A stretch of DNA of 45,308 nt from positions 1-45,308 of the forward strand of contig CAZGTQ010000460.1 of assembly GCA_964528575.1 (NCBI GenBank), written 5' to 3'. A model generated the notes under the pieces. The model was not told where the DNA came from. It saw nothing but the letters and a program-made list of their open reading frames with translations, and ran no database searches. Positions 38,312 through 45,308 of the stretch are shown here, one piece after another (position 1 is the stretch's first letter; every line of letters starts with the position of its first letter). The position numbers and the translations under genes were made by a program. This DNA comes from CAZGTQ01 sp964528575. Its GTDB lineage: Bacteria > Planctomycetota > UBA1135 > GCA-002686595.

Positions 38312-39519
38312 GCTGGCGCGACCGGCTGCTCCCCGCGTCCTACCGCGGCGTGCCATTCTTCGTCGCGCAGGCGGACGACACGGGCGGGCGCGACGTCGTC
38401 GTGCACCAGTTTCCGCAGCGCGACCAGCCGCTGGTCGAGGACGTCGGGCGCAGCCTGCGCGAGTACCGCATCGACGCGTACGTGATCGGCGAGAACTACG
38501 ACCTGCAGCTCGAGGACCTGCGCCGCGCGTGCGAGCGCCCCGGGCTGGGCTACCCCGTGCGCGTCGGATCGATCCTCGTCCACCCCTACCGCGGACCGCT
38601 CGAGGTCATCTGCCGGGGGTTCGACATTCGCCAGACCGAGGACGTCGGCCGCTTCGCTCGCCTGCGGCTCACGTTCGTCGAGGCCCCCGCGGCGATCCGG
38701 GGCGAGCGCCGGCGCGACCCCGCGGCCGCGGCCGCGCGCGCGGGCGCCAGCCTCGAGGGCGGCGCGGCGGCGCGCGCGGCCGACGGGATCGACGTCGCCG
38801 GCCTGTCTTCGAGCGTCGCCGAGGATCTCGGCGCGCGCACGTTCTCGCTCGGCCAGCTGCTCTCGGGTCTGGACGTCTTCGGGGGCCTCGCGCGTGACGC
38901 GGCCGCGCAGGCGCGCGCGACGCAGCAGATGATCGCCAACGCCGCGCAGCTGGCGACCTCGCCGCTCGAGCTCGTCAACGCGGTCCAGATCGGGATCGCG
39001 GGCGTGCGCGCGAGCGTAGGCAACGCGCTGGGCGCCCTGTTCGCCTACGAGTTCATCCTCACAGGCCTGGACGACGACCCGGTCCCGAGCGCGTCGGACT
39101 CGCCCGTCGAGCGCAAGATCGCGGCGAACGCGAACCTCTTTGCGGGGCTGGCGCGCGGCGCGGCGTTCTCCGGCGCGCTGCAGGCCGCCGTCGAGGTGGA
39201 GTGGGACACGCGCGAAGAAGCGCTCGAGCGGCGCTCGGCCCTGCTGGCGCACATCGACGCGCGCCTGGCGCTCGCGCCCGACTCGGAGATCCTCGAGCTC
39301 GAGGGCGTGCGCGCGGCGCTGGTGCGCGGCGTGCCCGACCCTTCCGCCGACCTGGCGGAGCTGCGCGAGGTCGTCCTGACGGCTTCCGTGCCCGCCCTGG
39401 TGCTCGCGTGGCGCCTGTACCGCGACCCCGAGCGAGAGGCCGAGATCGTGCGGCGCGGCCGGGTCTCGCGCCCGCTGTTCCTGCCGGTCGGCACCCCGCT
39501 CGAGGTCAAGAGTGCCTGA
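38308..39519 (+). CDS. DNA circularisation/baseplate hub protein (Mu gpN type)
   Basis: The 403-residue protein (GTG start overlapping the tape measure stop) begins MSWRDRLLPASYRGVPFFVA, followed by HQFPQRDQPLVEDVGRSLRE and YRIDAYVIGENYDLQLEDLR. This is the diagnostic N-terminus of Mu gpN family proteins ('W.D.L..ASFRGVPF.V......GRR...HEFP.RD.P..EDLGR'). The rest is Ala/Leu-rich helix. In virions it belongs to the tail-end hub; the 'DNA circularisation' name is historical. Confidence 0.9.
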   Translation: MSWRDRLLPASYRGVPFFVAQADDTGGRDVVVHQFPQRDQPLVEDVGRSLREYRIDAYVIGENYDLQLEDLRRACERPGLGYPVRVGSILVHPYRGPLEVICRGFDIRQTEDVGRFARLRLTFVEAPAAIRGERRRDPAAAAARAGASLEGGAAARAADGIDVAGLSSSVAEDLGARTFSLGQLLSGLDVFGGLARDAAAQARATQQMIANAAQLATSPLELVNAVQIGIAGVRASVGNALGALFAYEFILTGLDDDPVPSASDSPVERKIAANANLFAGLARGAAFSGALQAAVEVEWDTREEALERRSALLAHIDARLALAPDSEILELEGVRAALVRGVPDPSADLAELREVVLTASVPALVLAWRLYRDPEREAEIVRRGRVSRPLFLPVGTPLEVKSA

Positions 39520-40660
39520 CGGCCCGGACGCGCCGCGGCGCGCCGACGAGCTCGAGCTGCTCGTCGAGAGCGAGCAGGACGACGACGGCGTGCGGTTCAC
39601 GGGCGACGCCCTGTTCGCGACCTGGGGCGAGCTGCGCGTGCGCCGCCCGCTGACGGGGCTCGCGGGCGGGTTCACGCTCACGGCGCCCGGGCGGCGCGCG
39701 TGGCCGATCCGGCCCGGCGCCCGCGTGCGCGTCAGGATCGCCGGCGTGCAGATCATCGAGGGCCACGTCGACAAGCTGGCCGCGTCGACGTCGAAGCGCG
39801 GGCGGCGCGTGACGCTCGAGGGCCGCGACAAGACCGCCGACCTGGTCGACTGCTCGGCCACGAACGAGCCGGGCGAGTGGACCGACGTGCGCATCGACGA
39901 GCTCGTGCGCCAGCTGGCCGAGCCGTACGGCATCGAGGTCACGCGCGCCGTCGACAGCCTGCGCCTGGGCGCGCCGCTGCGGCTCTTTCGGCTGCAGCAG
40001 TCGGAGTCGGCCGGATCCGCAATCGAGCGCGCGCTGCGGCTGCGGGCCCTGCTCGCGTACACGCAGGGCGACGGGCGGCTCGTGATCAGCGCCCCGGGCG
40101 AGTCCTACGCCGCCGGCGAGCTCGTCGAGGGCCAGCACGGCAACGTCATCGAGGCCGCGCTGAGCTGGACCGACCGCGACCGGTTCCGGGTCTACCTGGT
40201 GCGTGGCCAGCGCTCGGGCGGCGACGGGGGGTTCGGGGCCGAGATCTCGGCCGTCGAGGGCCGCGCGATGGACCTCGCCGTGCGTCGCCAGCGCGTCCTG
40301 CTGTCGCTCGCCGACTCGTCGGTCACGTTCACCGACGCCGCGGACCGCGCGCGCTGGGAGGCGACCTTTCGCGCCGCGCGCGCGCAGCAGCTCACGGTCA
40401 CCGTGCCGGGCTGGCGCCAGGGGCCGGACGAGGGGCCGTGGGAGGTCAACCGCCTGGTGCCGGCCGTGATCCCGAGCCTGGGCATCGACACGTCGATGCT
40501 GATCGACGACGTCACGTTCTCGCGCTCGCGGCGCTCGGGCACGCGCACGCAGCTGCGGCTCGTGCCGCCCGATGCGTACACGCCCGAGCCCGAGCGCGAG
40601 CCCGAGGGCCCGCTGGACGACACGCTGCTCGAGGAAGAGTGGGAGGTCGAGGGCCTGTGA
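39512..40660 (+). CDS. Baseplate hub protein (Mu gpP type)
   Basis: The 382-residue product starts at GTG 39512, overlapping the previous stop by eight bases. It has an N-terminal 'VRFTGDALFATWGELRVRRP' segment, then RVRIAGVQIIEGHVDKLAAS and GRDKTADLVDCSA, landmarks of phage gpP-like hub proteins that resemble gp27/VgrG-type domains. The end (PEPEREPEGPLDDTLLEEEW) is acidic. It forms the central hub that carries the spike. Its stop overlaps the gp45-like start. Confidence 0.88.
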   Translation: MPDGPDAPRRADELELLVESEQDDDGVRFTGDALFATWGELRVRRPLTGLAGGFTLTAPGRRAWPIRPGARVRVRIAGVQIIEGHVDKLAASTSKRGRRVTLEGRDKTADLVDCSATNEPGEWTDVRIDELVRQLAEPYGIEVTRAVDSLRLGAPLRLFRLQQSESAGSAIERALRLRALLAYTQGDGRLVISAPGESYAAGELVEGQHGNVIEAALSWTDRDRFRVYLVRGQRSGGDGGFGAEISAVEGRAMDLAVRRQRVLLSLADSSVTFTDAADRARWEATFRAARAQQLTVTVPGWRQGPDEGPWEVNRLVPAVIPSLGIDTSMLIDDVTFSRSRRSGTRTQLRLVPPDAYTPEPEREPEGPLDDTLLEEEWEVEGL

Positions 40661-41295
40661 CGCTCGAGGACCTCGCCCGCATCCTGCAGCCGCTGCGCGC
40701 GCGCGTCGCGATGATCCTTTCGCGCGCGGTCGTCGTCGCGGTCGACGACACGACGCTGGCGCAGACGCTGCGCGTGCGCGGCTACTCCGGCGAGCTCCTG
40801 AGCGGCGTCGAGCGCCTGCACGAGTACGGGTTCACGAGCCACCCGATCCAGGGCCCCGAGGGCGCGATCGAGGCGCTGCTCGCGGCCCCGGGCGGCAACC
40901 GCGACGGCGCGGTCGCGGTCGCGGTAGGCGATCGCACGCTGCGCCTGAAGGGGCTCGCCGAGGGCGAGGTCGCGCTGTACGACGACCAGGGTTCGGTCGT
41001 GCACCTCAAGCGTGGCGGGCACGTGCGCGTCGCGTCCGCGTCCCTCGTCGAGATCGACAGCCCCTCGCTCGTCGTCGACTGCGAGACGGCGACCGTCGAA
41101 GCCCAGACGGTGATCACGCTCGTCGCGCCTACCGTGCGCGTCGAGGGAAACCTCGAGGTGACGGGCGACGTCGTCTCGTCGTCCGACAGCTCGCCGCTGT
41201 CGCTTGCGACCTTCCGCTCGACGTACAACGTCCACCGGCACGACGAGAACGACAACGCGCCGGGGCCGACCGACCCGCCCAACCAGCAGGTGTAG
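40657..41295 (+). CDS. Baseplate spike protein (Mu gp45 type)
   Basis: The 212-residue protein (GTG start) has an N-terminal OB-like region with VAVDDTTLAQTLRVRGYSGE, then the polar 'FTSHPIQGPEGAI' segment typical of gp45, then regular beta repeats (VSVH-type rungs; SLVVDCETATVEAQTVITLV). It ends YNVHRHDENDNAPGPTDPPN. The HRH at residues 193-195 fits the HxH iron-binding tip of Mu gp45 and P2 gpV. The spike pierces the outer membrane. The next gene starts four bases after the stop. Confidence 0.9.
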   Translation: MTLEDLARILQPLRARVAMILSRAVVVAVDDTTLAQTLRVRGYSGELLSGVERLHEYGFTSHPIQGPEGAIEALLAAPGGNRDGAVAVAVGDRTLRLKGLAEGEVALYDDQGSVVHLKRGGHVRVASASLVEIDSPSLVVDCETATVEAQTVITLVAPTVRVEGNLEVTGDVVSSSDSSPLSLATFRSTYNVHRHDENDNAPGPTDPPNQQV

Positions 41296-41299
41296 CCAG

Positions 41300-42994
41300 A
41301 TGCCCAAGCAGCCGAACGGGGACTACCTGCCGGACTTCGTCGAGACGTACTGCGTGGGCGCCGGCGCCGTCGCGCCCGAAGGGCATCAGCACTGCTCGGT
41401 GTTCCTGCCCGACGCGGCCGTCTGGCCCAAGCCGCCCGCGGGCTATCCGATCGTCGTGCTCAACTCGTACGGCCACTTCATCACCGCGCCGCACGCGACG
41501 ATCATCCCCGCCGCGGCGGGCGTGCTCGGGTTGCTCTTCTACCGGCTGCTCGACGAGCTCGGTGTCGCGATCGGCTGGTACGGCGTCACGGGGGCGTGGT
41601 CGGCGGAGGGTGGCGTGCTGAACATCACCTCGAACGGCCGCGGGCTCTTCCACCAACCGGGCACCGCGGGCTGGAACGACGACACGCGCTACTCGGGGTA
41701 CAAGGAGGCGATCCTCGCGGCGCAGCTCATCCGACACCACGCGAAGGCGATCGGCATCGACGCGTCGAGGATGATCTTCGACGGGCAGTCGACCGGATCG
41801 AGCGTCGCCGCCGCGCCGGCGTTCTGGGCCGACCAGGCCGACGGTTCGAAGGCCGACCATCGCGCCGCAAGCTCGCGCATCCTGGGCGTGCGCATGCGCA
41901 TCGGGCAGGCCGACTGGAGCCTATACGACCCCACGCTCGGCTCTCCGAACACCGACAACTTCACATGCTGGCCGCGCGCGGCCGGCGACATCACCCAGGA
42001 CATCGCGCACAAGTACGAGGACGCCGACGACGAGGTCCTGCGCTGGGCCTCGCCCGTGCGCATCGGGCTCGACCGCGCGGCCGCGCGCGCGCGCAACGCG
42101 CGCGGCGTGTACGTCTGGCTCGCGTGCCAGAACGGTGGGCGCAACATCGACGACTTCTCCCTCGCGGGCGAGTGGACCGCGACGAGCGGCAAGCGCTTCG
42201 GCACGTTGGACACGCTCGACCCGCTCGCCGGCGGCGCCAAGCACGAGGCCGTGCAGATGGTCTCCCTGATGCGCGCGCTGCGCGAGATCGAGCACGACGC
42301 GTGGCACACGAGCCACTCGCGCCTCTCGCTCGGCAAGCCCGAGTTCGACTACGTCGCCGCGGCGGACCCCGTCGCGGCCGCGCTGGTCGACTACGTCATG
42401 GTGCAGCCGATCAGCGAGACGGCGCTCGTGCAGCTCGAGATGGACTGGTTCGCGTTCGCGTTCGCCGGCGGGCACGCGACGTCGGTCAGCGTCAAGGCGC
42501 CGTCGATCGCGCTGGGCGAGGTTCTTGACGTCGCGCTCGTGCTTGAGGCGGGCGGCGCCAGCTTCGACCTGGCGCTCGACGGCGGAGATCTCGGGCGCGA
42601 GCAAGGCCTGCGCACCGCGCTCGTCTGCTCGCTGTTCTCGGACGCCGCCGCCGACATCGAGGACCTCGAGCCGGGCGAGGACGGGCGCGGGTGGTGGGCG
42701 CAGGGCGAGGACGGGTTCGGTTCCCTGCTCTGGCGCCTGGGGCGTCGATCGATCACGAGCGAGACGGTCGAGCTCGCGCGGCGCGGCGTCGAGTCGGCCC
42801 TCGCCTGGCTGGTCCGCGAACAGATCGCGCGCGGGGTGACAGTTCGCGCCGAACGCGCCCGCGGCCGCGCCGATCGGATCGACGTCGAGGTCCACATCGA
42901 GCGTTCGGACAGCTCGCGCTGGGCGTCGGCGTGGGCCGCGCTCGCCGGCGAGCTCGCGGCGAGCGGCAGCGTGCGCGTGACCCTCGTCACCTGA
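41300..42994 (+). CDS. Alpha/beta-hydrolase fused to baseplate wedge gp46
   Basis: This 564-residue protein joins two parts without a stop. Residues 1-400 are an alpha/beta-hydrolase: a strand with GYPIVVLNSYGHF, a helix with YSGYKEAILAAQLIRHH, then the nucleophile elbow FDGQSTGSS with GxSxG at 162-166 (Ser164). From about residue 415 to the end is a Mu gp46-like wedge domain: LDGGDLGREQGLRTALVCSL, FSDA, RGWWAQ, GSLLWRLGRRSITSETVELA, then ALAWLVREQIARGV. Gp46 normally stands alone at about 145 residues. The hydrolase would be carried on the baseplate at the host surface. The catalytic Asp and His are not certain from sequence. Confidence 0.88.
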   Translation: MPKQPNGDYLPDFVETYCVGAGAVAPEGHQHCSVFLPDAAVWPKPPAGYPIVVLNSYGHFITAPHATIIPAAAGVLGLLFYRLLDELGVAIGWYGVTGAWSAEGGVLNITSNGRGLFHQPGTAGWNDDTRYSGYKEAILAAQLIRHHAKAIGIDASRMIFDGQSTGSSVAAAPAFWADQADGSKADHRAASSRILGVRMRIGQADWSLYDPTLGSPNTDNFTCWPRAAGDITQDIAHKYEDADDEVLRWASPVRIGLDRAAARARNARGVYVWLACQNGGRNIDDFSLAGEWTATSGKRFGTLDTLDPLAGGAKHEAVQMVSLMRALREIEHDAWHTSHSRLSLGKPEFDYVAAADPVAAALVDYVMVQPISETALVQLEMDWFAFAFAGGHATSVSVKAPSIALGEVLDVALVLEAGGASFDLALDGGDLGREQGLRTALVCSLFSDAAADIEDLEPGEDGRGWWAQGEDGFGSLLWRLGRRSITSETVELARRGVESALAWLVREQIARGVTVRAERARGRADRIDVEVHIERSDSSRWASAWAALAGELAASGSVRVTLVT

Positions 42995-43013
42995 GGGCAT
43001 ACGCTGAGCGCGC

Positions 43014-44078
43014 ATGGCGCCCTTCGACCGGCCCACCCTCGCCGAGCTGCGCGAGCAGAGCGCGTCGGACGCGGCCGCGCGCTTCGGTCTCTCGGCGCTG
43101 CTCCCGCGCTCCGCGCTGCTCGTCCTGTCCGAGCAGCTCGCGGGCGTCGCGCACGGGTTGCACGGCCACCTGGAGTGGCTCTCGCGCGCGATCTTCGCCG
43201 ACAGCGCGGAGGCGCTCGAGCTCGAGCGTCTTGCCTCCGTGCACGGCGTCTTCCGCAAGGCGGCCGCCTTCGCTGAGGGCACGGTCACGATCACCGGCCC
43301 CGAGGGCACGCTGATCCCCGCCGAGACGTTCCTGCGCCGCGCGGACGGCGTGCGCTACCGCACCGAGACCGAGCAGGAGATCCCGCTCGGCGGCGGGGGC
43401 ACGGCCGCGCTCGTGATCGTCGCCGACGAGCCCGGCACGCTGGGCAACGCGGCCGAGGCCGTCGAGCTCACGTTCGCGACGGTGATCGGCGGCGTGGACA
43501 CGACCGCGACCGTCGACGCGCCGGGGCTCGCTGGCGGCGCCGAACGGGAGAGCGACCTGCGCCTGCGTGAGCGGCTCCTGCAGCGCCTGCGCAACCCGCC
43601 GCAGTCGGGGGCCGCGGCGGACTACGAGCGCTGGGCGCTCGAGGTGTCGGGCGTCACGCGCGCGTTCGTGCTGGCGCTCAACCGCGGCCCGGGCACGGTC
43701 GATCTGACGTTCGCGGTCGACGACGACCCCGACGGCCCCTTCCCATCGGCGGCCAAGGTCGCCGAGGTCCAGGCCTACATCGACGGCCTGAAGCCCGTCA
43801 CGGCCGACGTCGTCGTGTTCGAGCCGGCGCCTGCGCCGCTCAACCCCACGATCGAGATCGTGCCCGACACGACCAAGGTTCGCGAAGCGGTCACGGCCGC
43901 GCTCGAGGACCTCATCCGTCGCGAGGCCGGGCCCGGCGCCACGCTGCTGCTCTCGCACGTGCGCGAGGCGATCTCGACCGCGCCCGGCGAGACCGACCAC
44001 ACGCTCGTGATCCCGTTCGCCGACACCCCGATCGCGTCAGGCGCGCTCGGCACGCTGGGGACGGTGACGTGGCAGTAG
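43014..44078 (+). CDS. Baseplate J-like protein (Mu gp47 type)
   Basis: The 354-residue protein has the baseplate-J outline: RPTLAELREQSASDAAARFG and LVLSEQLAGVAHGLHGHLEW at the N-terminus, LERLASVHGVFRKAAAFAEG, then GTLIPAETFLRRADGVRYRT, and SDLRLRERLLQRLRNPPQSG, all canonical positions of gp47-like wedge proteins. It bridges the baseplate to the fibres. Ends 10 bases into the gp48-like frame. Confidence 0.93.
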   Translation: MAPFDRPTLAELREQSASDAAARFGLSALLPRSALLVLSEQLAGVAHGLHGHLEWLSRAIFADSAEALELERLASVHGVFRKAAAFAEGTVTITGPEGTLIPAETFLRRADGVRYRTETEQEIPLGGGGTAALVIVADEPGTLGNAAEAVELTFATVIGGVDTTATVDAPGLAGGAERESDLRLRERLLQRLRNPPQSGAAADYERWALEVSGVTRAFVLALNRGPGTVDLTFAVDDDPDGPFPSAAKVAEVQAYIDGLKPVTADVVVFEPAPAPLNPTIEIVPDTTKVREAVTAALEDLIRREAGPGATLLLSHVREAISTAPGETDHTLVIPFADTPIASGALGTLGTVTWQ

Positions 44079-44776
44079 GCGACGCGAGCCCCGCGACGGT
44101 CGAGGAGTACGCGCGCGCGGCGCGCGCACTGTTCCCGGACGGCATCGCGTGGTCGCGCGAGCCCAACTCCAACCTGCACCAGCTGCTGCGCGCGCAGGCC
44201 GACAGCTGGGGTCGCGTGGACCGGCGCGCCGGCGAGCTCGCCCGTGAGGCCGACCCGCGCACGACGCTCGAGCTGCTGTCCGACTGGGAGCGCGTGCTCG
44301 GCCTGCCCGATCCGTGCGCGACGCTCGGCGCGTCGGTGGGCCTGCGGCGCAAGGCGGTCGTCGCGAAGCTGACCGGGTCGCACGGCGGCTCGCCGGCGGG
44401 CTTCATCGCGCTCGCCGAGTCGCTCGGTTGGAGCGCGACGTCGATCACGGTCTCGGGGCACGAGGCGTTCCGCGTCGGCGTCAGCCGAGTGGGCGATCGG
44501 CTCTACGGGACCGACTGGCTGTTCGCGTGGCGCGTGACGGCTCCCGAGCTGAACCCGACCTTCTTCTCGGCCGGCCACAGCGCGGCGGGTGACCCGCTCG
44601 TCGAGTCGGACAACGAAGTCCTGCGCTGCTACCTCGAGCGCTACAAGCCCGCGCACACGGTCGTCGTCGTCGACTTCACCGAGCCCTACAACGGCTACGC
44701 GCCGTGGCGATCGATCCGTCCCAAGCCGGCGATCATGCGCCTCGTCGCGCCGCCGCCGGCGGTCCAGAAGAGCTGA
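44069..44776 (+). CDS. Tail protein (Mu gp48/DUF2313 type) with a C-terminal A-P repeat unit
   Basis: The GTG at 44069 overlaps the end of the gp47-like gene. The 235-residue protein opens with YARAARALFPDGIAWSREPN, followed by LLRAQADSWGRVDRRAGELA and a DPRTTLELLSDWERVLGLPD segment, all landmarks of gp48-type proteins of Mu-like tails. Residues 218-235 (RPKPAIMRLVAPPPAVQKS) form one copy of the repeat found in 3378-5132 and 826-1452. It sits at the end of the wedge and just before the fibre gene, where it probably contacts the fibre anchor. Confidence 0.88.
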   Translation: MAVGDASPATVEEYARAARALFPDGIAWSREPNSNLHQLLRAQADSWGRVDRRAGELAREADPRTTLELLSDWERVLGLPDPCATLGASVGLRRKAVVAKLTGSHGGSPAGFIALAESLGWSATSITVSGHEAFRVGVSRVGDRLYGTDWLFAWRVTAPELNPTFFSAGHSAAGDPLVESDNEVLRCYLERYKPAHTVVVVDFTEPYNGYAPWRSIRPKPAIMRLVAPPPAVQKS

Positions 44777-44787
44777 AGGCGCGCGCG

Positions 44788-45308
44788 ATGGAGCTAGTCG
44801 ACAACCCCTCCGCCGGCCCGGGCAACACGTTCGTCGAGGGCGACCCGCAGGCGGGCGTCGAGGCGACGATCGTGCCCGCGGCGGTGATGAACGCGCTGCA
44901 GTTCGAGATCGCGAACGTGGTCACGGCCTCGGGTCAGGCGCTGATCCCGGGCAACTACGGGCAGCTGCTCGCGGCGATCGGCGGGTTCGCGCCGTGGAAG
45001 AACAAGCTGCACAACCCGGTGATGCGCATCTCGCAGCGCCACCCGGTCTTCGACGTCACGACCGTCTTCGGCGCGACGCCCGAGTACGTGCTCGACCGCT
45101 GGCACGTCGACCCGGGCGACCTGGGCGTGTGCCAGATCGTGCAGCGCGACTTCGACACGCTGACGGGCACGGGCGCCGACCGACTCGGCCTGCCGTTCAT
45201 CGACGGGCAGCTGCCGACCTACATGGCGTGGACGCAGACGGGCGCCGCGTCGATCGTGCGCCTGCCGCAGCTCACGCAGCATGTCGAGGACGTGCGCACG
45301 CTCGCCGG
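44788..45308 (+). CDS. Tail fibre protein, N-terminal part (continues at base 1)
   Basis: This is the first part of a 400-residue fibre gene that crosses the contig junction; the frame from ATG 44788 continues through 45168/1 and stops at 823. The first 50 or so residues (MELVDNPSAGPGNTFVEGDP, then an ALQFEI stretch) resemble the start of the protein at 6252-6815 (MFLIDSPGATAANTFTAGNP, LQFELGN), so this segment is probably the baseplate-anchoring domain. The gene follows the gp48-like gene by 11 bases, the usual place for a fibre in Mu-type tails. The role as receptor-binding fibre comes from position and from the C-terminal motif described in the other half. Confidence 0.85.
   Translation, partial: MELVDNPSAGPGNTFVEGDPQAGVEATIVPAAVMNALQFEIANVVTASGQALIPGNYGQLLAAIGGFAPWKNKLHNPVMRISQRHPVFDVTTVFGATPEYVLDRWHVDPGDLGVCQIVQRDFDTLTGTGADRLGLPFIDGQLPTYMAWTQTGAASIVRLPQLTQHVEDVRTLA
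45168..45308. repeat. Terminal overlap, copy 2
   Basis: This is the same 141 bases as the first 141 bases of the window, with a constant offset of 45,167. It lies inside the first tail-fibre gene. The reading frame entering it from 44788 is the frame that continues to the stop at 821-823. Confidence 0.95.

Noticed and set aside
1..45308. CRISPR array, tRNA genes or insertion sequences
   Set aside because: No regularly spaced repeats, no cloverleaf with CCA-type end that I can find, and no transposase frame or flanking target duplications.

Overview
This window is essentially one complete, high-GC (about 70%) tailed-phage genome in circular form. Bases 1-141 are repeated exactly at 45168-45308, so the sequence closes into a circle of 45,167 bp, and one tail-fibre gene runs across the junction (44788 to the end, then on to 823). 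I see no bacterial chromosomal genes, tRNA or rRNA. The virion genes describe a myovirus with a Mu-like contractile tail: sheath, tube, a -1 frameshifting chaperone pair, tape measure, gpN/gpP hub proteins, a gp45-type spike with an HxH tip, gp46, gp47 (J) and gp48. These are joined to a lambda-type packaging and head set: Nu1-like small terminase, gpA-type TerL, gpW-like joiner, lambda-B-type portal, a prohead-protease/major-capsid fusion and a DUF2190 cement protein. Virion families of this kind are commonest in proteobacterial phages, and a lipobox protein fits a Gram-negative host; the host itself cannot be read from the sequence.

Layout. (1) 25283-44776, continuing over the junction to 1865: packaging, head, neck, tail, baseplate, first fibre, fibre-assembly-like protein and a membrane/coiled-coil protein, all on +. 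(2) 1862-2615: two small genes on -. (3) 2832-6815: a second tail-tip cassette on +, with a repeat-bearing structural protein, an Ig-like protein, a lipoprotein and a second fibre-like protein. (4) 6970-8264: a tightly ATGA-coupled regulatory operon on - (zinc ribbons and a ribbon-helix-helix protein) downstream of a near-perfect 29-bp palindrome. (5) 8423-9178: an alpha/beta-hydrolase on -. (6) 9179-9529: a non-coding region with DnaA-box-like sites and hairpins, the best origin candidate, just upstream of a putative replication initiator. (7) 9530-25282: early/accessory genes on +: many small Cys-pair proteins, a beta-helix protein, a secreted Cys-rich protein, an ASCH protein, a J-domain protein, a large ParB and a ParB-methyltransferase fusion.

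The most unusual features are: a baseplate gp46 fused behind an alpha/beta-hydrolase, with a second hydrolase elsewhere in the genome; a roughly 22-residue Ala/Pro-Leu repeat shared by three tail-associated proteins; a second fibre-like protein that joins the phage's own fibre-anchor segment to a DUF2190-like domain; a 29-bp exact repeat inside two early genes; a G10 tract that decides the start of TerL; and an early locus whose coding frame changes at two copies of a 15-bp repeat. I find no recognisable integrase, transposase, DNA polymerase or endolysin. Family assignments are from motif recognition by eye, without database searches.
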